Part shown: positions 55,081-64,000 of the stretch, one piece after another
Layout of the letters: each line of letters starts with the position of its first letter
How positions within the stretch are numbered: the stretch's first letter is position 1
Assembly: GCA_903813345.2 (NCBI GenBank)
Contig: CAIIXF020000005.1
Location: 41,329,394-41,393,393 of the forward strand
Length of the DNA stretch: 64,000 nt
Direction of reading: 5' to 3'
Source of the DNA: Owenia fusiformis
Taxonomy: Eukaryota > Annelida > Polychaeta > Sabellida > Oweniidae
Notes under the pieces: model-generated
Seen by the model: the letters and a program-made list of their open reading frames with translations, nothing else
Databases searched by the model: none
Told to the model about the DNA's origin: nothing
Position numbers and translations under genes: made by a program

Positions 55081-58000
55081 ATGAAAATATCACTGTTCAA
55101 GAGGACTTCAACGATGTTTTGGATTCTTACGGCTGTTCTACTTCAAGCAGGTAAGTGACTAGATATATTGGTTTAAAAGGAATTGTGACATCACGATCAT
55201 TTGTGCTGAAATACTAATAGAATTCATTACTTCCCCATTCAACATCCCGTGTCCGATCGGGGTTCGTAAATGCTCCTTGAAAGGACTCCAAAAAGAATTC
55301 AGGGTTCTATAAACGACTCCTCCTTTAAGTGTGTTCATGCACATATGTGTACATGGCCTGTCGATGCATTTCATTTTTGAAAAACGCCTTATTTTGTTTC
55401 ATAATTTGTTTATATTGATGACTAACAAATGAAATATTTGGATCAAATAAGACACTTTGACATTGTATCGTGTCAGAATCCTCCATGCCCCTCGGCAGTG
55501 AATCTTAGTTGAATATTTATGACACTGATTATATTCCTTTAAACCGTTATAACAACAAACTATTTGTTAATGAGTCTCGTATAAGATGTGTTTTCTGCCT
55601 ATTATTCATAACTAGCTCATCTTCGTAGGTAGATCTGAAGGGCATGTAATTGTAAATAAATACAATAAACACGTGTGTGTAAAACTTCAACTGCTAAACT
55701 TGTGTTGTAAAGTAAAATTATTTCATATATTTGTAATGTGTTGGTGAAAAGAAAAGTAGAAGAAACTCACAAACAACAAAATGGAATGAAACGTTTTCTT
55801 GGAAAAATATAGGCGCGCTTTTTTGAAATGGCCCTCGCTTTGATTAGCCATGTGTATTATGCAAATACGTGTAAGTGATTTGGATAAAAAATAAATATGG
55901 CCCATTTTTCAATTTCAAGGCCCATTTCCAAGAATACGAAATTTGAACTGACGGCGCCACCCACGGTCCCACCGTTGCGATGTACGCATTGTCCGGTTCA
56001 CTTGAGGCTTTTGGACATATCGGATATGGGTCTTTATAGAATGTATCCTCCAAAAATCACAGATTAAATCAAAACGACGGGTGGAGTCATTTCATCGTTC
56101 GATCAATAATGTGTTTTATAGATTGCAAATGAGTTGAGTGTAATATCAAACGTCTGCTGGTCAACTGAACAAAAAGCATCGCTTTCAATTTATGGAATCA
56201 TTTTTTCCAATTACACGATTGGGAATAGTAGTTTGTCTGTCTTTATCACCGATTACGTCTTTGATAACATATTAAATTAGCTGTATATCTATCACAAGAT
56301 CAATGTCTTTTTGATTTATTAGATTGGACTCCAGCATTTAATTTCGAATACATCCGTATCCAATTTACAAATATAATTTTCTATTTTGGGGTTTCACTTT
56401 CATAACTGGAGAATTTCATTATTGTGAGTTTATTCAATAAGTCCTAGATGTCAATATTGACACATCGGTGATCTGATACTTGTAAATCTGATTTTGAAAA
56501 GAATTGCAGTTTGTAAACAAGTGCCTTCAATCAATTTATTGCCAGAAAAACATTTCGTTGGTACAAAAAGGGTAACTTGCATTGTCCATACTGATACAAA
56601 GAACTAATACTTTATATTTCTGTTGTAATCTTTTCGTATATTGTACTTCTGTTTACGCACACTCTCATCGAAAAGACTTGAAGCGTTCTACAAGTTCTTT
56701 TCCTGTTGAACCTGTATGTTGCAGCACATTTCGAAATTGATCGCATATATTTTCGTTGTGAGAAAGGAGTTGTGATGAATATCAGACTGCCTCTTGTACC
56801 AGGACAGTGATTTACGGGTGGAAATGGGTGGAAGTGTGCCTTATTTCCACCAAACAATCTCTTATTAACATACTTTTATTATCTAAACGTATATGTTTTT
56901 TCTCAGGAACAGAAAATTTGTATGTCTTGAGTCTTTTTTAAAGCAATTTTAACCATGTGTTATTTCAATGATTGAGGTGTTTAGATCGATTTTGTCTCTG
57001 AATAAAAACCTCAGTTGTTCGTTACAGATTGCCTTATTGGAGCAGTTTGTGCAACTCTTCTGACAATATAGTACTTTCTGTTCCCAGGTGTTGTAACTAG
57101 CGAAATACCAGGTGATGAATTGTGGTCCTGTGACTTCGAGTCGAACATATATTGTGATGCTGTTCGTATATCTGAATTTGATCCCCGTCCACCTGAGTAC
57201 ATGTGGATGCGAAAGCAAGGTGCTACCCCGTCCGGTAACACAGGCCCACAAGGGGATAACACCCCCGGTCTAAATGGGGAAGGTGAGTGGTATAGAACTA
57301 TTCATGGGCCCTTAACTATAACCAATCCGCCGTAGCAAACTCTGATCTAGCATCTTTCTGTTTCACCATCTTAAAGTGTGCGCCTGACCCGGCTACGTAT
57401 AGCACAGAGTTTATACTGGCGGATTAGACTAGTTCATTTTTTATATGTGTGTGAAAGCTTTCTCTTATTTGCGTTTTTTCGTTTAGTACGGTTTTGTTAT
57501 AATTGCCGAGGTCATATAACCGGGATAAAACAATGATTATCGTTGACTGCCCACACAAATATATGGTGGCTGATATGTAAACTGAGACCTATTTTCAAAA
57601 AACAGTGCAAACTTATGTTTAAACTCCAATCAGGGTCTTATCCTTTTGAGAATGGGGTTTGCCCATTGTGCTGCAATTCAAGAGACACTATTGAACATTT
57701 TATACTACAATGTGATATAATTACCTATGAACGGCAGACTCTACTCACAATGTTGGAGAGTGAAGACCGTAGGTCACTTGTCGAAAAGATGGACTTTGTT
57801 TTAGGGTTGAGCTCAAGCTTAGAGAGCATCGACTCACTCTGCTCCATATCACTTGTAATATTTTCCATGCATAGAGTCAGGGTATCAATGATCTAAACCA
57901 TTTAGGACAGTTCACACTACTTAATTAAATTGAAATGATGTTTTAATTTACTTTCTTTATTTCATTGTATAATATGTAACTGTCTAATTTTAGACGCAAA

Positions 58001-61000
58001 TAAATAATACATACATACAAAACATACGTTGAGTGAACAGTGTTATTACAAACAACAGGCTTAAGAATACAAAGTGTAGTGTGATAATAAGCTGTACACT
58101 ACCACTGCTGCATGTACATATTACTAATTTACTAGGGCTCCCAAAGAGTGGATAGGGAGGTTGTGTTTGTCACTTTTAAATTTTACATTTCAAAATTGTC
58201 ATTTTACATGTCATAATTTGTTGGTTTCATTCGTTTAGCAAATCAAAACATTGTAAAACAATAAATTGCCTGTTACGTACAATCAATTTTGTTCAGTTTT
58301 GATTAGTTGTCAGAATAAAGTTACGTTCATCTGAATCCATGTATCAAAACAAAAATCCTATTTTCACTTCAAAATACTTCAGTGAGATGAAGGCTCGGAA
58401 TTGTCACATGCAATAACTTATTGTCGTATTCGTTATTTTATCTTCTCAATAGTAGCATTTAGTCGCACATTTGATGCCAGGTCACCTTGTCGCGTACCTC
58501 TTGGGGAACCCCACATTTATGTGTGTACTCATGGAAGTAAATTCCCCGGTGTAGCCGAGAGCCACAAACTTTTCAACAGGTTCGAAATGACCAATTTCTC
58601 TCATATATACTCTAAATATTTTATTATTTAGCACCTACAAAGTATTGCTAATAACCATATGTAATTTCAACAAGGAAACTTATCTGGCTACATATAAATT
58701 CAATATCAACACTAGCTGTTCTCTCAACACGTCCTGGCTTACCTTGTGGTGCCAAACCTTGATTTTCGCTATTTATAGTTTATCAACACCTGGACGCATG
58801 CGCATTTTATAGTTTATCGGGCACTTTAAGGCTGAGAAGAAATGAGATGTCGGTTTATCATGATGTCTGTAGCAAATATAAGAAGCACATAAGGCAACAA
58901 ATGAAATACAAACCATACACTGATCACTTCCCTTACATCTAAAGACTGGGATCCCTCCCTTGTTTTATGTCTCTAAATGTAATTGCCGTTTGTAAATGTA
59001 ACCTTTAGGACATTATGTCTACACCGAAGCGTCCCCACCCAGAGAACCTGACGATGAAACTGACTTCACGACGCCAAATGTCAAGACCAACGTCTTTAAG
59101 AAATCATTGACATTCTCCTACAACATGTATGGAAAAAGCATTGGATATCTTGAAGTGGCCATCCGAAATTCAACCCATGGAGAGAATCTCATCTACAGAT
59201 TAGCTGGTGAGTATGAGGCTAGACAACAAACCGAGTGGTGTACATTGAACCATATGTGATGAGCTTGGTGGAGATGCATATATCGACCAACACATTTAAG
59301 CCAAGGGAAAAATACTAATTCGTTTTATCTAGGTAGGTAAGGTGTGTCCGATTCCAACCAATCCGAACACAGTATTTCATATGCTGCAGTGCATAATATA
59401 ACAATCATCGCATCCAATGTCATTTCTTATGTGGTTGTCAAGGTGACAACTTGACTCTACAGATAGATTGACGCTTTGCCAACTTGACTATTGCAAAAAG
59501 TTTCATTGAAAATATTGTCTTTTGGTGATTTCGTATCTTTTAAGGGACAAGGTAGAAAACATTTTCAATGTGTGAAAAGCCCAAGATTCAATGCTTCGTA
59601 GAAAGACCTTTCCTTCCAGGCGTTGTTCTCTAAAATTAACACTCGATGCTCCGCATCTCGTGCAAATTTTGGAAAGCAATACCTTCAAGCTTCAAACAAT
59701 TGTTATTTTCTTCTCATTAATTTGTCGAGGTTTCAAGCTGATGCACAGCTGATTCACAGTGATATCGTCAAGAACAAGTCATTTAACATTTAGGTCTGTT
59801 GTAACCCAATTGAACTAAACGTGGCTATGAGGGATGTTTTACATTGTAGGTGACCAGGGGAAAGAATGGAAATCGAAACAGTTGGAGCTACCCATTGGCG
59901 AGTTCATTGTTGTTTTCAAGAGTGTGCGTGGATCAGGCTGGGATGCCGACATTGCTCTTGACGATATTCTCATTACAGTCGCTGACGATGTAGGTGAGTT
60001 CCAATATTTTGATTTCAAGTGCAATTTTCTAAGAACGATCAACGATGAACATCCAAAGGACTGGTATCGATACGTCGAACTGAATTGAACACATGTTTCT
60101 CTTAAACTAGTCATCAAAAAATTCTGAAAACTTTACACATTGTCAATCTAATTGTTTTGTTCTTAGTATCATACATACTTTCATTTTATCTATTTGGGGA
60201 GGGGGGGGGGGGGGGGTTTAATTTTTTGAATACTTTTTGTAAAATCAACGAAATTTTCCTTTGTTTAACAATAATATTGAGAGGTCTAAGAAAATGTTGT
60301 ATGTGCTATTTTGTTTCAATAAGGTTCGTAAAGATATTGTATTTCATTCTCAAGAATTGGTAGAAAGGAACAAAAAGTAATTGCACTAAAAACAAACAAC
60401 AAAAACAGTTATAAAAAATATATTTAAACAATTTTGGGTAGTTACATGTACACTCCCCTCCATAAGTTTGGCAACCTTTTTCCCCCATTGAACTACGTGT
60501 TAAAGCCTCTTTACGTTAGAATTTTTATTTACTTAACCGGCGATGAAATAACTTATAATATTGATGGAAACGTAACTTGACTTTATTTACAATACCTCCA
60601 AATTTTCTCAATTTTTTCCTCAATTACAATAGGTCGAAAATTGATGATAAATTTTTGAATTTTTGAAAATCGTCATTCCCATGTAATCCAATGGGAAATG
60701 AAGGGTTCGGGGCAAATCAGAAATCAGGATATCTTTTCAGTAAAAGATTCAGCAAAAAACATTTTTATATAGAAAATTGAATTGTCTAACTCTTTTGAAG
60801 TGTTTAGTTTATTTGATGGATATTAAAGTTACAGCGTTTCAAAGTCATTTTTCAAAATAATTTTTCGCCTCCTGTGTTATTTCAATTGGAGAGGTTTTTT
60901 GAAAAACAATTTTGACTTTAACTCTCTTCGTGCCGGTGCGACTTTTTATTCGTTTGACTTTAAAGCCCTTTGACTTTGTTGAACCTAAAGAAACGTATCA

Positions 61001-63805
61001 ATTTTTTGTTAAATAAAGTTAGCAAATTCAATTTCCTGCCTAACTCGTATTTTTTGCAAGGACTCGGATGGATGGATATTCTGTCATATGACTTGCGGCA
61101 AACCTACCATTTCCCATTGGTTAACATGGGAATGTCGATTTTCAAAAATTCATCAAATTCATCATCAATTTTCGACCTATTGTAATTGGGGAAAAAAATT
61201 GAGAAAATTTGGAGGTATTGGAATTAAAGTCAAATATCGTTTGCATCAATAGTATAAGTATTTTCATCGCAGGTTAAGTAAATAAAAATTCAAATTAAAG
61301 AGGCTTTAACACGTAGTTCAATGGGGGAAAAAAGGTTGCCAAACTTATGGAGGGGAGTGCAACTCTATTGGACATCCTGCATAAAAACTAAAAATAATTT
61401 CTATTTTAAGGAGTGTAGTTCATACATGTATTTCAATTCCAGTTTCCGATATAGATCCATGCTTGTCAGCCCCGTGTCAAAATGGAGGCTTTTGTGAATG
61501 GAACCTTGGGGATTCTAGTTACATATGTCTCTGCACGGACAAAAGATACAGTGGGCGTCTATGTGAATTGGACGCTGGTAAAATCCTATCAGTGAACGTA
61601 GTGATTAGATTACTTTGTTAACACTATATTTTTCTCACTTGCAGTAGTTTGATTGCTTTTTAGGAATTTTCTTATTGGGAATAATTTTTCTACGCTTAGA
61701 ACTTTTAAAACAATTTTTTTATTGGGAATACCTTTTCTACGCTAACAACTTTTAAAACAACTTATTTAGTGTAGCTCATTAGATTTTAGGAAGAGGGACT
61801 TCACACCACACTTAAGTACTGTAGACTGCATTGCCAGATATAGGATGTGTTCGATAAGTGTTTTTGATCTAAACACCACAAAGCATTTTAGTGAATGGCA
61901 TTTCTAGCTAAAGGTTCTCTCAATACCTATGTGCACTATTAGATACAAATCACTATTTTTAGTTTATTTCGATTCCTTTAATAATGATGAAATACGATTA
62001 TATATTTCTATATAAGTCAAAACACGATCAAGATAATACTAGTATATAGAACTTTTTTATTTGCCTTGCCACAATAACAACATTGTAATGATTTAATTAC
62101 ATTTCTTTTATTCATTTCCATTCCATTCCATTCCATTCATTTAGATTTGCACTAATTAAAAATTTTGTATTGCAATTTATGAAAATACGATTGGGATCAA
62201 GAGGCACAGAATGATATATAAACCATTTGTCGTCACATTTCTCTTACTCATTTACATTATTTTTTCATTTCGTTCCATCAAAGGCTATTTGCTAATTTCT
62301 TACAGGGGCTGAAAATGGAGCTTGCAACTCCAATCCATGTCAAAATGGTGGTCAGTGTATACAACCAAATAAGGACGACGTAAATGTACACCAGTGCTTT
62401 TGTCTGCCTGGTTATGGAGGGCCGTTTTGTGAAAAACCACCTGTTGTCGATGGTAAGACCTGGAACAGTCACCGAGAGATATTTTGAGTACAATGAAACC
62501 TGTTAAGTGGAACACTTTTCAGAGTCCCAAGGCCAACTGACTTAATGTTAAATGAACCCCATATAAGTGGAACACCTAGATATGTTTTATACTGTATTTC
62601 AAAACACCATAAAACTATTATTTGCAGGATTTGGTTTGTACTTTTTGTATTACTTTGACAAAAGGAGTTTGGGCCCAGGACGAATGGTTTGCGGATGATT
62701 AAAAAGCCGATAGGGCTACACAAAAACGAGGACATTTCATCAGCAATTCCGAAAACCTAGTTAAATCATCCATTTATCTAATAATTAAAGATAATATTTT
62801 TTACCCAAGTTCAAGTTTTTTCCCCAATACCATTCCCCTTATTAACTTTACTTTGTTGTCTTATATAGCATGGCTATATTGTGTTCTGATTGGCCAGAAT
62901 GTAGTAACGCATGACTAGCTACGTGTATTATAATTTCTGACAGGCTCTTCATATTATTCAGTGTAATTTTCAATTCGTATCCATTATCCTGAAGAAGGAC
63001 GCTTCGAATCAGACTCAACAGGGTGGTGAAGGTATCAACATAGAAATATGGAATTTTAGATTAGACACTAACGTCATTATTCCAGGCTCCGTGACTACGT
63101 CCGATGCTACTTCACCCCCATCATCTACTGCCACAACGCCACCATCCACTACCACAAGGCCACCATCCACTACCATAACGCCAAAATCCACGACCACAAC
63201 GCCACCATCCACGACCACAACGCCAACATCCGCTACGTCTACAAGATCAAGGAATGTTAAGACAACAGTCGTAGGTAAACCAAGAGTGTTCTTTCAAGAT
63301 ATTGTGTGATGGTTGCAGGGTCTCATTTTACAAACCGGTACTAAGCTTCAGTGACCAAATGATTTTTTGTGCCTCTGTAAGTAAGTCATTGTTACTAGCT
63401 GCTTAAATTTGGCAGATTATAACCCGTTATTTAGGTCAGCGTTCGGGATTTAAATATGAATGGAATAGTGGCAGGTACCATTCATATTTAAAATAGTTGC
63501 CCAAAAATTCTTGCCGGTTAATCCGGTAGCTGGTAGTCGTTATTTGCATTCATGAATACAAGCTTAGTTATCTGATGAACCCCCATGTATCACATCCAGT
63601 TTGCCGACCATGCAATGACGGGATAATCAATAATGAAAAATAATGTAATCAATCATTGATAGATTATTAAATACTCTATACAACTACAGGAAAATCTAAA
63701 ATAATTTATGATTTTTATTATGATATATAGCGGATATTGAGCAGACAACTAAGGGGGCCAATATATCTTCAGAACGATCGAAGGTATATCCTGCACCAGG
63801 ATTAG
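55081..63805 (+). CDS. Secreted/extracellular MAM-EGF-EGF protein with mucin-like linker, 5' part
   Basis: Eight exons give 384 codons and the gene continues past the right edge: 55081-55150, 57088-57282, 59009-59206, 59850-59993, 61443-61577, 62306-62452, 63086-63274, 63731-63805. Exon 1 encodes a signal peptide ([13 protein letters not shown] core). Exons 2-4 form a MAM domain: [48 protein letters not shown]. Exon 5 is an EGF repeat ([14 protein letters not shown]...CLC...LCE), exon 6 a second EGF repeat ([14 protein letters not shown]...CFC...FCE), exon 7 a Thr/Pro-rich linker of PPSTTT-like repeats. Every exon boundary is phase 1, as in shuffled extracellular modules. The MAM domain keeps its first two cysteines but lacks the third and fourth. 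A role in cell-surface or matrix adhesion is inferred from the domains only; a transmembrane segment or further domains may lie beyond the window. An in-frame TGA at 55075 precedes the start. A LINE relic lies in intron 2 and a TIR element in intron 4. Confidence 0.9.
57520..58015 (+). mobile_element. 5'-truncated non-LTR retrotransposon, C-terminal fragment
   Basis: A 117-codon frame (57543-57896) reads [20 protein letters not shown] and TIEHFILQC, the same CX2C-x7-H-x4-C tail as the fragment at 28770. The 3' end carries AAATAAATAATACATACATAC. Inserted in intron 2 of the MAM-EGF gene. Confidence 0.7.
60451..61359. mobile_element. Inverted-repeat DNA transposon, 909 bp, in MAM-EGF intron 4
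   Basis: CACTCCCCTCCATAAGTTTG at the left and its complement at the right; pairing continues through AACTACGTGTTAAAGCCTCT and CAATTACAATAGGTCGAAAA for about 280 bases per arm. The left flank is TA, the right flank CA, so a TA duplication with one change is possible (Tc1/mariner type). No transposase. Confidence 0.8.
62488..62590. repeat. Dispersed AACCTGT...GTGGAACACC repeat in MAM-EGF intron 6
   Basis: AATGAAACCTGTTAAGTGGA followed by AACACTTTTCAGAGTCCCAA and a second AAGTGGAACACC. It shares the AAACCTGT and GAACACC words with 50254-50400 (a TAF3 intron) and 28313-28475. Confidence 0.35.
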
Positions 63806-64000
63806 GTAAGCGATGAAGAGCAAAATTCTAGGAAGATGAAACTCAATCTCATACATCTTTCATTTATCATTTTAGAATATAATTGAATCTTACTTTTGAA
63901 TTATTTATACCCAGAACAATTATATTAAGAATTATAATCGGTGAACCATTTAAGAGTAGTTTGGTTATTGGCATCATGATAAATCATGACATCTCATTTC

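Noticed and set aside
63015-63218. Valine/glycine-rich minus-strand frame
   Set aside because: It is the antisense of the Thr/Pro-rich exon 7 of the MAM-EGF gene.

Overview
This is a eukaryotic, intron-rich, AT-rich window. The gene families and the abundance of TACATGTA-type palindromic words, foldback MITEs and minisatellites suggest a marine invertebrate, perhaps a mollusc or another lophotrochozoan. That assignment is an inference and the species cannot be fixed from sequence alone. Splice junctions were worked out by hand: every junction uses GT-AG, and exon phases add up without a break in all four genes.

Layout: (1) 875-23940, minus strand: the first four coding exons (200 residues) of a VPS10-domain sorting receptor of the SorCS/sortilin family, spread over 23 kb because introns 1 and 2 are packed with repeats. 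(2) 24-28 kb: intergenic, nearly all transposon-derived. (3) 28158-36018, plus: a complete 15-exon SERAC1 (658 residues), whose 3' UTR is a 3-kb minisatellite starting at the stop codon. (4) 39.1-46.5 kb: intergenic, with several inverted-repeat elements. (5) 46574-52556, plus: a complete 12-exon TAF3 (1007 residues, histone fold plus PHD finger). (6) 55081-63805, plus: the first eight exons of an extracellular MAM-EGF-EGF-mucin-like protein that runs off the right edge. The four genes have unrelated roles (endosomal sorting, phospholipid/sterol handling, basal transcription, extracellular adhesion), so there is no operon-like logic.

The most striking signal is a pattern of tandem repeats whose unit straddles a gene-structure boundary. 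A 49-bp satellite (62 units) is built from the last 24 exonic bases plus the first 25 intronic bases of VPS10 exon 2, so each unit carries a copy of the 5' splice site, the consensus being intact in most. A 90-bp repeat copies the 3' splice site and first 52 bases of SERAC1 exon 10. Older, degenerate versions precede SERAC1 exon 5 and TAF3 exon 5. A 53-bp satellite (57 units, with a 1,219-bp higher-order duplication) overlaps the SERAC1 stop codon. Both long arrays keep perfect register, with no net indel over 61 and 57 periods, and both are about 3.04 kb long. Other notable items are two arrays of the perfect 16-bp palindrome TGTCTGAATTCAGACA in VPS10 intron 2, and a transposon family with two insertions flanked by exact 9-bp target duplications.
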